Source: an uncultured Lachnospiraceae bacterium
GTDB lineage: Bacteria > Bacillota > Clostridia > Lachnospirales > Lachnospiraceae
Assembly (NCBI GenBank): GCA_910576895.1
Contig: CAJTJZ010000038.1
Coordinates: 7,437 to 19,800 of the forward strand
Direction of reading: 5' to 3'
DNA: 12,364 bases
The first letter of the stretch is position 1. Every line of letters starts with the position of its first letter. The translations under genes were made by a program, and so were the position numbers. Below are positions 1 to 6,671 of this stretch, one piece after another. The notes under the pieces are model-generated. The model saw nothing but the letters and a program-made list of their open reading frames with translations, made no database searches and was not told the DNA's origin.

Positions 1-1
1 T

Positions 2-637
2 AGGAAACTTTGTGAGATGGGATATGAAGTATATGGTTTGGGAAGGGATTTTAGTAAAGTAGATACTACAGAAGAAAAGTTCCATTCTATACTCTGTGAT
101 GTGCTGGAAACTGATGAATTATGTACCTGTGTAAAAAAGATTACATCTCAGTGTCAAGTGCGTGTTTTGATCAATAATGCAGGTGTGGGTTATTATGGGC
201 TTCATGAGGAATTAAATCCAAAGAAGATAAAAGAGATGGTGCGGACAAATTTGGAAGTTCCTATAATTTTGACGCAACAGCTTTTGCGGCATCTAAAAAA
301 AAATGCAGGTTATGTGATTAATATTTCTTCTGTTACAGCAAATGGATCTAACCCTCGTGGCTGTGCCTATGGTGCTACGAAAGCAGGGCTTGCCAGTTTT
401 TCCCACAGCCTTTTTGACGAGGTACGCAAATATGGTGTGAAAGTGATGACTATTTTTCCGGATATGACAAAAACCAATTTATATCGTCATGCAGATTTTC
501 GGGAAGGAGAGGAATTGGAATCTTATCTTTTGCCAGAGGAAATTGCAGCGACTGTGGAATTTATGTTGAGCCAGAGAGAAGGGTTTGTAATGTCGGATAT
601 TACGCTAAAGCCTCAGTTTCATCGTATTAGAAGATAA
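2..637 (+). CDS. Short-chain dehydrogenase/reductase (SDR), 5' end cut by window
   Basis: NAD(P)-dependent oxidoreductase of the classical SDR family; the substrate cannot be told from sequence. The reading frame is open from base 2, and the first ATG (17) falls inside the Rossmann fold, so the true start with its TGxxxGxG nucleotide-binding motif lies left of the window. Counting from that ATG, the core motifs are in order: D28 (adenine-ring pocket), NNAG at 53-56, N78, the catalytic Ser at 104/105 in NISSV, and the YxxxK pair Y118/K122 in AYGATKAG. The catalytic tetrad is intact, so the enzyme is probably active. After K122 comes the usual 'TIFPDMTKTNLY' segment, equivalent to the PG...T cofactor loop, then a short C-terminal tail rich in basic residues. 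No signal peptide is visible in the part present. A hairpin follows the stop codon directly. Confidence 0.9.
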   Translation, partial: RKLCEMGYEVYGLGRDFSKVDTTEEKFHSILCDVLETDELCTCVKKITSQCQVRVLINNAGVGYYGLHEELNPKKIKEMVRTNLEVPIILTQQLLRHLKKNAGYVINISSVTANGSNPRGCAYGATKAGLASFSHSLFDEVRKYGVKVMTIFPDMTKTNLYRHADFREGEELESYLLPEEIAATVEFMLSQREGFVMSDITLKPQFHRIRR

Positions 638-672
638 AGGAACTATAAAGAAATAATTTGTGATAGTTCCTT
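637..672 (+). terminator. Weak terminator-like hairpin after the SDR gene
   Basis: A perfect 10-bp inverted repeat (AAGGAACTAT at 637-646, ATAGTTCCTT at 663-672) encloses a 16-nt loop and begins on the last base of the SDR stop codon. The tail after the stem (ACTATATTTTGC) has only a short T run. It could be a weak intrinsic terminator or a 3'-end stabilising hairpin. Confidence 0.45.
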
Positions 673-700
673 ACTATATTTTGCATATAGATAAATGACA

Positions 701-738
701 TTATGGTTAGATTTCTTGTTATGGAGATCTAACCATAA
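701..738. repeat. Perfect 12-bp inverted repeat
   Basis: TTATGGTTAGAT (701-712) and ATCTAACCATAA (727-738) are exact reverse complements around a 14-nt loop. No T tract follows. The repeat lies between the SDR hairpin and the PadR promoter. It may be a second transcription stop or a protein-binding site; the sequence does not decide. Confidence 0.55.
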
Positions 739-760
739 ATAGATCTACAGTAAAAATAAC

Positions 761-789
761 TTGATTTTTTTGCATCTTTGTTATATCAT
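761..789 (+). promoter_or_regulatory. Predicted promoter of the PadR operon
   Basis: A -35-like TTGATT (761-766) and a -10-like TATCAT (784-789) are separated by 17 nt. The -10 hexamer overlaps the left arm of the palindrome at 787-813, the arrangement expected for a self-repressed regulator gene. Confidence 0.5.
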
Positions 790-813
790 ATACTTAGCAA
801 TACAAAGTATATG
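787..813. promoter_or_regulatory. Candidate PadR operator (palindrome overlapping -10)
   Basis: CATATACTT (787-795) and AAGTATATG (805-813) form a perfect 9-bp inverted repeat with a 9-nt spacer, just upstream of the padR-like start and over the predicted -10. PadR dimers commonly bind AT-rich palindromes at their own promoters. The assignment to this PadR is inferred from position and symmetry. Confidence 0.5.
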
Positions 814-820
814 AGCAGAG

Positions 821-1168
821 GTGATGATCCTGAATGATAAATATGAAAGTCAAATGAAAAAGGGAGTCTTTGATATGCTTGTTTTAAAGCTTTTAGAACA
901 AGAGGCAAAGTATGGGTATCAAATTATTAATGAATTAAAAGAAAAAAGCAGTGGTCGTTTTACTTTAAAGGAAGGAACACTGTATCCAATTCTATATCGT
1001 TTGGAAGATGATACTTTTGTAGAAAGTAAATGGAGTGAGGCAAAAGGAAAAAAAGTTCCTAGAAAGTATTATCAAATTACAGAAAAAGGAAAAGTAGCAC
1101 TTTCTGATTTAGAAAAATTGTGGCAGGAGATTTCAGGAGGAGTAGAAACAATTTTAAAAGAAAGGTAG
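821..1168 (+). CDS. PadR family transcriptional regulator
   Basis: Small winged-helix DNA-binding repressor. The typical PadR N-terminus is present (QMKKGVFDMLVLKLLEQEAKYGYQI), then the recognition-helix segment 'EGTLYPILYRLE' and the wing 'KYYQITEKGK'. At about 110 residues it is a short PadR with only a brief C-terminal dimerisation helix. The start is uncertain. GTG 821 and ATG 824 are in frame, but the best Shine-Dalgarno (GAGGTGAT, 818-825) overlaps both and is better placed for the in-frame CTG at 830; the ATG at 834 is out of frame. The gene opens a three-gene operon, with 8 nt between its stop and the HAAS-domain gene. PadR/DUF1700 pairs are widespread in Firmicutes, and the regulator usually controls its own operon. 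The ligand or inducing signal is unknown. Confidence 0.9.
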   Translation: MMILNDKYESQMKKGVFDMLVLKLLEQEAKYGYQIINELKEKSSGRFTLKEGTLYPILYRLEDDTFVESKWSEAKGKKVPRKYYQITEKGKVALSDLEKLWQEISGGVETILKER

Positions 1169-1176
1169 GAAAGACT

Positions 1177-1830
1177 ATGGAATATAAAAAATATATACAA
1201 CAGATTACAAAACGGTTGGAATGTTCAAAAGAAAAACGACTAGAAATAACAAAAGATTTGACTATGGATATTTTGGCAGCAGAAGAAAATGGGGAAACGC
1301 TAGAAGATATCAAAAAAAGAATGGGAAGTGCTATAGACATTGCAGCAGAATTTAATAGTAACTTTTCAGAGGAAGAACGAAAAAAATATAAAAAGAGAAG
1401 AAAAAGAAAAAAGATTTTATCCATTTTAAGTGTACTTGCAGTATTTCTTTTCGTTGGATTTTATTGGGTCATTCCAGAATCTATTCCAATAGAAAAAAGT
1501 AAAAATTTTAAAGAAGAAGAAATTGTAAAGCAAGCTGAAAATACAATTGATTTAATAGAATCAGGAAATTATACAAAATTACAAGAAAATGCAGATCAAA
1601 AAGTAAAAAAAGTTTTAAAGGCAGAAATAATTGATCAAGTAAAATCTGACTTGGGACTTACTGTTGACTCAAAAGTGCAATCTTTTGGCAATCGCTATGT
1701 TGCTGAAGTAAGACAGATGGGAAAGAACTATGGAGTTATCCAATTGAATGCTTCTTATGAAAATACAAGTATTACTTATACGATTTTATTTGATAAAGAT
1801 ATGAAACTGGCAGGATTATATTTAAAGTAA
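1177..1830 (+). CDS. HAAS/DUF1700-domain single-pass membrane protein
   Basis: A 217-residue protein, partner of the upstream PadR. Residues 1-65 form an alpha-helical HAAS/DUF1700-type domain ('YKKYIQQITKRLECSKEKR', 'IKKRMGSAIDIAAEF'). A very basic stretch (69-79, KKYKKRRKRKK) and one transmembrane helix (about 80-99) follow. The C-terminal region of about 115 residues would lie outside the membrane and resembles DUF3887-type domains ('YTKLQENADQKVKK...'). The positive-inside rule puts the HAAS domain in the cytoplasm. The frame is open further upstream (ATG 1120), but ATG 1177 is chosen because it has an AGGAAAG ribosome site right after the padR stop and gives the expected domain start. 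Such proteins are thought to act with PadR in envelope-stress or antimicrobial responses; here that is inference from context. Confidence 0.8.
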   Translation: MEYKKYIQQITKRLECSKEKRLEITKDLTMDILAAEENGETLEDIKKRMGSAIDIAAEFNSNFSEEERKKYKKRRKRKKILSILSVLAVFLFVGFYWVIPESIPIEKSKNFKEEEIVKQAENTIDLIESGNYTKLQENADQKVKKVLKAEIIDQVKSDLGLTVDSKVQSFGNRYVAEVRQMGKNYGVIQLNASYENTSITYTILFDKDMKLAGLYLK

Positions 1831-1860
1831 GATATTATTTAATAGAAAGAAGTTGATAGT

Positions 1861-2241
1861 ATGGCTTTTTGGATATTTATGTTATTTTCTAATTTATTAA
1901 TTCCTTTTATTATGATTCTTTTTGGAATGATTTTTGTCAAAAAACCACCAAAATATATCAATAGATGGTATGGTTATCGTACCTCTATGTCTAGCAAAAA
2001 TATGGAAACATGGAATTTTGCTCATTTGTATTTTGGAAGAATTTGGTTAGTAGAAGGCTGGATCTTATTATTGGCAACTATCGTTGCTATGCTTTTTGTA
2101 TTAAAGAAGGATATCGATACAATTGGATTTTATAGTTTAGTTATTGAAATTATAGAATTGATTTTAATGCTGATTCCAATTATTTTAACAGAGATTGCAT
2201 TGCATAAGCGGTTTACTAAAGATGGAATACAAAGATATTAA
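1861..2241 (+). CDS. SdpI family integral membrane protein
   Basis: A 126-residue protein with three hydrophobic segments (about 4-25, 61-80 and 88-112). Between the first two lies the SdpI-family signature: N34, GYRT (38-41), SMSSKN (42-47) and the W51/A54 pair. In Bacillus subtilis, SdpI is the membrane immunity protein against the SdpC toxin and also a signalling partner of the SdpR repressor. Most other family members have no assigned toxin, and no toxin gene is visible here. The start codon has an AAAGAAG ribosome site. The gene lies 30 nt after the HAAS gene and is probably the third gene of the PadR operon, which parallels the sdpR-sdpI pairing with a PadR in place of SdpR. That functional parallel is inference. 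Confidence 0.75.
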   Translation: MAFWIFMLFSNLLIPFIMILFGMIFVKKPPKYINRWYGYRTSMSSKNMETWNFAHLYFGRIWLVEGWILLLATIVAMLFVLKKDIDTIGFYSLVIEIIELILMLIPIILTEIALHKRFTKDGIQRY

Positions 2242-2288
2242 TTTTTACTTTAAAACATTATATAATTGTTAAGAAACAGGAGAAGGAT

Positions 2289-2786
2289 ATGATTATTGTA
2301 ATGGATGTTGATTATGGAGAAAGAGAAGCGTGTGTTGCTGGGGTTTTTGCTGAAAGAACAGATTCCAAAGAAAGCTGTGGATTTTTGCGACTAAAGGTAA
2401 CAGATTATGGAAATTATGAGTCAGGGCAGTTTTATAAAAGAGAACTTCCTTGCATTCAAGCAATTTTGGAAAAAATAAATTGTAAGATCTTAGATTTAAT
2501 TATAATAGATGGATATGCGGATTTTGGTACACAAAGAGTTTCTTTAGGTCAGGCAGTTTACAATACCTATCAAATTCCTACGATTGGTATTGCAAAGAAA
2601 GCGTGTCAGTATTGTCATTTAATGAATACAGAGGTTTTTCGTGGTAGTAGTAAATCTCCTTTATTTGTTACTTCTTATGGTATTTCTCAAGAAGAAGCTA
2701 GGGATATTGTAACTTGTATGAGTGGAAAGAATCGATTACCATATTTAGTAAAGTTAGCAGATTCTTATGCCAGAGGAAATTTATAA
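2289..2786 (+). CDS. Endonuclease V family protein
   Basis: A 165-residue protein with the endonuclease V (Nfi) layout. Family members nick DNA (or RNA) next to deoxyinosine or inosine, using a metal-dependent RNase H-like fold. Visible matches are DVDYGEREACVAGVF (D6, first metal ligand), QFYKRELPCI (E52), LIIIDGYADFG (D74), IPTIGIAKK (K103), and a C-terminal block 'RGSSKSPLFVTSYG' followed by RLPYLVKLADSYARG (D158). It is shorter than E. coli Nfi (about 220 residues) and belongs to the 'FYKRELPCI...RG-S-PL-VT' subgroup. The His I recall in the 'MhG.hR' block reads MSGKNR here, so activity may be altered. AGGAG at 2278-2282 sits 6 nt before the ATG. It lies 47 nt after the SdpI-like gene and could be co-transcribed with it or independent. 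Confidence 0.75.
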   Translation: MIIVMDVDYGEREACVAGVFAERTDSKESCGFLRLKVTDYGNYESGQFYKRELPCIQAILEKINCKILDLIIIDGYADFGTQRVSLGQAVYNTYQIPTIGIAKKACQYCHLMNTEVFRGSSKSPLFVTSYGISQEEARDIVTCMSGKNRLPYLVKLADSYARGNL

Positions 2787-2806
2787 TAAATTATTAGATT
2801 TCGCAA

Positions 2807-2835
2807 TTGACAAAAAATAGAGAGTATGGTATACT
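2807..2835 (+). promoter_or_regulatory. Promoter of the aspS T-box leader
   Basis: A consensus -35 TTGACA (2807-2812) and -10 TATACT (2830-2835) are separated by exactly 17 nt. This is one of the best sigma-A promoters in the window. Transcription should start near 2842, just ahead of T-box stem I. Confidence 0.85.
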
Positions 2836-3130
2836 TTGCCTTACTATAAAAGCGAGGACGAAGAAAAGTAGCGTAAATTATCGTTTACAGAGAGTGGGAA
2901 ATGGTGAGAGCCTACAAAATGAATTGACGTGAAGGACACTTTATCAGCTACAATCTGAACATTTTTTATACTGGTGATTGACATTCAGTAATAAATTAGT
3001 AGGTGCGTCGTTAGCCATACGTAACTTGGCAGGGATTTCTTAGAGAAATGTAGGATGTATTATATATATCATAATAATAAATAAAGTCTTTAAGAGATTC
3101 ATAGAGTGACTGCAAGGCTTGCAGTAAATC

Positions 3131-3179
3131 AGGTGGTACCGCGGACAGAGAAAAAATAAAAAATAATGCTGTTCGTCCT
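3131..3179 (+). promoter_or_regulatory. T-box antiterminator
   Basis: AGG (3131-3133) pairs with CCT (3177-3179), and GCGGAC (3141-3146) pairs with GTTCGT (3171-3176), allowing G-U pairs. This leaves the classic 7-nt bulge TGGTACC (3134-3140) that holds the tRNA acceptor end. The 3' strand is shared with the terminator, so the two folds exclude each other. Confidence 0.8.
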
Positions 3180-3212
3180 GAACATACTATGTTTGGGGCG
3201 GATGGCTTTTTT
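3168..3212 (+). terminator. T-box intrinsic terminator
   Basis: An 18-bp helix (3168-3185 with 3189-3206, containing G-U pairs) closes on a 3-nt loop and is followed by a T tract (3207-3212 and beyond). It uses bases of the antiterminator 3' strand. It lies about 110 nt before the aspS start, so termination here would block aspS expression. Confidence 0.88.
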
Positions 3213-3319
3213 CTTTCTTAAATTTTAAGAAAAGTGAATAAAGGAATTGCTAACACTCCAAAAATATAAGAAACTAAATAACCTATTTGTCTAGGAAAAA
3301 GGAAGGAGAGAAAAAGAAA

Positions 3320-5074
3320 ATGGAGAAAGATTGTAAAGCCTATAGGGATTGCACGCTTTTACAAGTTAGTGAAAGCGATATTGGAAAGGAATTAAAGATT
3401 GCAGGTTGGATTGAAAATATTCGCGATCATGGCGGTGTATCATTTGTAGATATTAGAGATATGTATGGTATGCTGCAGGTAGTAATGCGTGATACAAATC
3501 TTTTAGATGGGTTAAATAAAGAAGATTGTGTTAGTATTTCTGGTGTTGTTCAGCAGCGTGATGAAGAAACTTATAATCCAAAGATTCCAACAGGAACAAT
3601 TGAATTGGAAGCACATAAGGTGGAAATTTTAGGAAAAGTATATACACAGCTTCCATTTGAAATTGCAACATCAAAAGAAACAAGAGAGGATTTGCGTTTA
3701 AAATATCGTTATCTTGACTTAAGAAATCGAAAAATAAAAGATACCATGATTTTCCGTTCTCATGTGATTCAATTTCTTCGGGAAAAGATGATAGAAATGG
3801 GATTTTTAGAGATTCAAACGCCAATTCTTTGTGCTTCTTCTCCAGAAGGTGCAAGAGATTATATTGTACCTTCCAGAAAATATAAAGGAAAATTTTATGC
3901 CCTGCCGCAAGCTCCACAACAATATAAACAGCTTTTAATGGTATCTGGTTTTGATAAATATTTTCAAATTGCACCTTGTTTTCGTGATGAAGATGCAAGA
4001 GCAGATCGTTCTCCGGGAGAATTTTATCAGCTTGACTTTGAAATGAGTTTTGCAACGCAGGAAGATGTTTTTCGTGTTGGTGAAGAAGTGCTTTCTGCTA
4101 CTTTTGAAAAATTTGCACCAAAAGGGTATCAGGTAACTTCTGCACCATACCCTGTTTTTAGCTATCAACAGGCAATGTTGGAATTTGGTACAGATAAACC
4201 GGATTTAAGAAATCCATTGCGTATTATGGATGTAACAGAGTTTTTCCAAAATTGTACCTTTAAACCATTTCATGGAAAAACAGTACGAGCAATTCCTGTT
4301 CATGCAAAATTATCAAAGGGACAGCATGAAAAAATGCTAAAATTTGCACAGTCCATTGGTATGGGTGGACTTGGTTATTTGGAAGTATTAGAAGATTTAT
4401 CTTACAAAGGGCCAATTGATAAATTTATTCCGGAAGAAAAGAAAGCAGAACTTGCTAACATAGCAGGACTGCTTGCAGGGGATACCATTTTCTTTATTGC
4501 AGATAAAGAAACAAGGGCAAATCTCTATGCTGGACAGATTCGTACAGAGCTTGGAGAACGTCTTGATTTACTTGAAAAAAATGCCTATCGGTTCTGTTAT
4601 ATTAATGATTTTCCTATGTATGAACTTGATGAGGAAACAAAGAAAATTGGATTTACACATAATCCATTTTCTATGCCGCAGGGTGGTTTAAAAGCTTTAG
4701 AAGAAAAAGATCCATTAGAAATTCTTGCTTATCAATATGATATTGTTTGTAATGGTGTAGAACTTTCTTCTGGTGCTGTTAGAAATCATGATATGAAAAT
4801 TATGATAAAGGCATTTGAAATAGCAGGGTATGATGAAGAAGTATTAAAGGAAAAATTTGGTGCATTATATCATGCATTTCAATTTGGTGCACCACCTCAT
4901 GCAGGTATGGCACCGGGTGTTGATAGAATGATTATGCTATTAAAAGAGGAAGAAAATATTCGAGAGGTAATTCCATTCCCAATGAGTGGAACAGCACAGG
5001 ATTTTATGTGTGGTGCACCAAATGAAGTGACTGAGCAACAATTGCGGGAAGTTCATATTAAAATTCGTCAGTAA
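3320..5074 (+). CDS. aspS: Aspartate-tRNA ligase (AspRS)
   Basis: Cytoplasmic class II synthetase that charges tRNA-Asp with aspartate using ATP; 584 residues, normal for a bacterial AspRS. The N-terminal OB-fold anticodon-binding domain ('AGWIENIRDHGGVSFVDIRD...') covers about residues 1-105. The catalytic core carries motif 2 F221-R222-D-E and motif 3 GMAPGVDR with R536. The bacterial GAD insertion lies roughly at 285-400. The motif 2 loop reads 'ARADRSPGEFYQLDFEMSF', the form I associate with alphaproteobacterial-type AspRS rather than the 'RADRQPEFTQ' of E. coli and B. subtilis. The frame opens earlier (TTG 3287), but ATG 3320 is preferred: AGGAG lies at 3304-3308 and the upstream residues are only a lysine-rich extension. 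Expression is governed by the upstream T-box. No frameshift is seen. Confidence 0.97.
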   Translation: MEKDCKAYRDCTLLQVSESDIGKELKIAGWIENIRDHGGVSFVDIRDMYGMLQVVMRDTNLLDGLNKEDCVSISGVVQQRDEETYNPKIPTGTIELEAHKVEILGKVYTQLPFEIATSKETREDLRLKYRYLDLRNRKIKDTMIFRSHVIQFLREKMIEMGFLEIQTPILCASSPEGARDYIVPSRKYKGKFYALPQAPQQYKQLLMVSGFDKYFQIAPCFRDEDARADRSPGEFYQLDFEMSFATQEDVFRVGEEVLSATFEKFAPKGYQVTSAPYPVFSYQQAMLEFGTDKPDLRNPLRIMDVTEFFQNCTFKPFHGKTVRAIPVHAKLSKGQHEKMLKFAQSIGMGGLGYLEVLEDLSYKGPIDKFIPEEKKAELANIAGLLAGDTIFFIADKETRANLYAGQIRTELGERLDLLEKNAYRFCYINDFPMYELDEETKKIGFTHNPFSMPQGGLKALEEKDPLEILAYQYDIVCNGVELSSGAVRNHDMKIMIKAFEIAGYDEEVLKEKFGALYHAFQFGAPPHAGMAPGVDRMIMLLKEEENIREVIPFPMSGTAQDFMCGAPNEVTEQQLREVHIKIRQ

Positions 5075-5225
5075 TTTAAGAATATTTTGGCATTTTTGCA
5101 GTGGTATATAAGTCAGTTTGATGTACGCTTGTTATGAAAAATAGGATAATTATTTTATTTTAGTATTAAGACACTATAATTACTATTATTTCTTTCCATG
5201 TTTGTTTTTGCAGCATGGTAGTATT

Positions 5226-5231
5226 AGGAGG
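5226..5231 (+). promoter_or_regulatory. Ribosome binding site fixing the fprA start
   Basis: A perfect AGGAGG lies 7 nt before ATG 5239 and 4 nt before ATG 5236. It lies downstream of the in-frame ATG at 5215, which rules out that longer start. Confidence 0.85.
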
Positions 5232-5238
5232 ATTTATG

Positions 5239-6408
5239 ATGAAAAAAGATATTACAATTAGTGATTCCATTCTTTATGTTGGTGTTGATGACAAGACAAT
5301 TGATTTATTTGAAAGTCAATATGTTGTACCAAATGGTGTTTCTTATAATTCTTATGTAATTCTTGATGAAAAAATTGCGATTATGGATACAGTAGATATA
5401 CGTGCAAGTGATGAATGGATGGAAAATGTAGAAAAAGTATTAGATGGAAAAAAACCATCCTATTTAGTTGTTTCGCATATGGAGCCAGATCATGCTGCAA
5501 ATATTCAGCGGATTGTAGAAAAATATCCAGAAATGCAAATTGTTGGAAATGCAAAAACATTTGCAATGATACCGCAATTTTTTGAAATGGAGATACCAGA
5601 GGATAAAAAAGTAGTAGTAGCAGAAAATGATACACTTTCTCTTGGAAGTCATACTTTACAATTTTTTATGGCACCAATGGTTCACTGGCCAGAAGTTATG
5701 GTAGAATATGAAGTATCAGAAAAAGTATTGTTTTCAGCAGATGGATTTGGAAAGTTTGGTGCATTAGATATAGAAGAAGATTGGGCTTGTGAGGCAAGAA
5801 GATATTATATTAATATTGTAGGAAAATATGGTATGCAGGTACAAGCTTTATTAAAGAAGGCAGCAACGCTTGATATTCAAACGATTTGTCCTTTACATGG
5901 ACCAATTTTAAAAGAAAATCTTGGATACTATATTGATAAATATAAGATATGGAGTAGTTATGAGCCAGAAGATTCAGGTATTTTGATTGCTTATGCTTCC
6001 ATTCATGGAAATACAGCAAAAGCAGCAAAGCAGTTAGCAAAGATTTTAGAAGAAAAAGGAGCAAAAAAGGTAGTTATTACTGATCTTTCTAGAGATGATA
6101 TGGCAGAAGCAATTGAAGATGCTTATCGTTATGATAGAATGGTAGTAGCTTGTGCTACTTATGATGCTGGATTATTCCCATGTATGGAGGATTTCCTTTG
6201 CCATTTGAAAAATAAGAATTATCAAAAAAGAACGGTTGGTTTAATAGAAAATGGTTCTTGGGGACCAATGGCAGCAAAGAAGATGAGAGAATATTTTGAT
6301 AGTATGAAGGAAATAAAAATTTGTGATCAAGTAGTGACGATTAAATCTACAGTAAAAGAAGATACGATAAAAGCAATGGAAGCATTAGCAGATGAGCTAT
6401 TAAAATAA
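5239..6408 (+). CDS. fprA: A-type flavo-diiron protein (FprA family)
   Basis: Soluble oxygen- (and possibly nitric oxide-) reducing flavoprotein that protects anaerobes. It takes electrons, usually from rubredoxin, and reduces O2 to water at a diiron centre. It has 389 residues, typical for the class A two-domain form. The metallo-beta-lactamase-like domain (1-245) has all expected iron ligands: H80-x-E82-x-D84-H85, H149, D168 and H220. The flavodoxin domain (247-389) starts with the FMN phosphate loop 'ASIHGNTA' (253-260) and has the 'ENGSWGP' flavin loop. No rubredoxin or NAD(P)H-flavin domain is fused, so a separate donor is needed, and none is encoded in this window. A TATAAT at 5175-5180 could be its -10, but no good -35 is visible. 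It is probably transcribed alone; 164 nt separate it from aspS. Confidence 0.95.
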   Translation: MKKDITISDSILYVGVDDKTIDLFESQYVVPNGVSYNSYVILDEKIAIMDTVDIRASDEWMENVEKVLDGKKPSYLVVSHMEPDHAANIQRIVEKYPEMQIVGNAKTFAMIPQFFEMEIPEDKKVVVAENDTLSLGSHTLQFFMAPMVHWPEVMVEYEVSEKVLFSADGFGKFGALDIEEDWACEARRYYINIVGKYGMQVQALLKKAATLDIQTICPLHGPILKENLGYYIDKYKIWSSYEPEDSGILIAYASIHGNTAKAAKQLAKILEEKGAKKVVITDLSRDDMAEAIEDAYRYDRMVVACATYDAGLFPCMEDFLCHLKNKNYQKRTVGLIENGSWGPMAAKKMREYFDSMKEIKICDQVVTIKSTVKEDTIKAMEALADELLK

Positions 6409-6543
6409 TGGAAAAAGAAATGGCATTGATTGAATAGTTATTGTCCAGCAGGGATATGAAAGAAATCTTATAAATGCTCCATATAAAAAATAGAAAAAGA
6501 ATAAATGATGATATGTTCTAGTAGTTAGAATTATGATAATTAT

Positions 6544-6651
6544 TAACTGGAGAGCCAAAAGTTCTTAAAATCAATACAATATATAGTGGTCTATATTTAA
6601 AATAGATATAATATATAGTAGGAAAACCTAGAACTTTTGACTCTCCAGTTA
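6544..6651. repeat. MITE-like element with 22-bp inverted ends
   Basis: The ends at 6544-6565 and 6630-6651 are inverted copies that match at 21 of 22 positions (left reads TAACTGGAGAGCCAAAAG..., with one C/A mismatch on pairing). The 64-nt centre is very AT-rich, has no ORF, and contains AATATATAGT twice (6578-6587 and 6610-6619) plus a small ATATAG/CTATAT hairpin. Both ends carry the dinucleotide TA, as expected for a TA target duplication. The element ends 3 nt before the ribosome site of the next gene, so in RNA it would fold into a long hairpin just upstream of translation. No T tract follows, so it is not a standard terminator. A miniature transposable element, or an operator or attenuator for the next gene, are the main alternatives. 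Confidence 0.6.
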
Positions 6652-6671
6652 TTTAAGAAAGGTAAATTTTT

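Larger units (their letters stand above)
2842..3212 (+). ncRNA. T-box riboswitch (tRNA-Asp sensing) upstream of aspS
   Basis: A leader of about 370 nt that reads the charging state of a tRNA and controls readthrough into aspS. Stem I can be folded: AGTA (2867-2870) faces GAA (2931-2933) in the specifier loop, GCGT/ACGT (2871-2874/2927-2930) and TCGTTT/AAATGA (2881-2886/2917-2922) close above it, and GTGGG/CCTAC caps the GGTGAGAG terminal loop. The nucleotides after GAA read G-GAC-A, giving specifier GAC (2935-2937, Asp) followed by the expected purine. Stem III is CTGCA/TGCAG (3110-3114/3120-3124). The T-box AGGTGGTACCGCGG (3131-3144) carries the TGGT that pairs with the NCCA end of uncharged tRNA; its final U would face G73 of tRNA-Asp as a wobble. 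Uncharged tRNA-Asp should favour the antiterminator. Confidence 0.93.

Noticed and set aside
1077..1424. Minus-strand frame of 115 codons rich in Phe/Leu
   Set aside because: It is the antisense of the lysine-rich PadR end and HAAS domain; Lys codons reversed give Phe and Leu.
2934..2937. Two overlapping specifier codons (GGA and GAC) in the T-box, as in dual-tRNA T-boxes
   Set aside because: GAC is at the standard distance from the GAA of the specifier loop, is followed by a purine and matches aspS; GGA (Gly) has no link to the downstream gene.
3531..4168. Minus-strand frames of 174 and 77 codons inside aspS
   Set aside because: They are antisense to the well-conserved catalytic core of AspRS, have no ribosome site and no recognisable domain.
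6408..6543. Possible short gene between fprA and the MITE-like repeat
   Set aside because: The ATG overlapping the fprA stop gives only 9 codons, and I found no other start or protein-like frame there.
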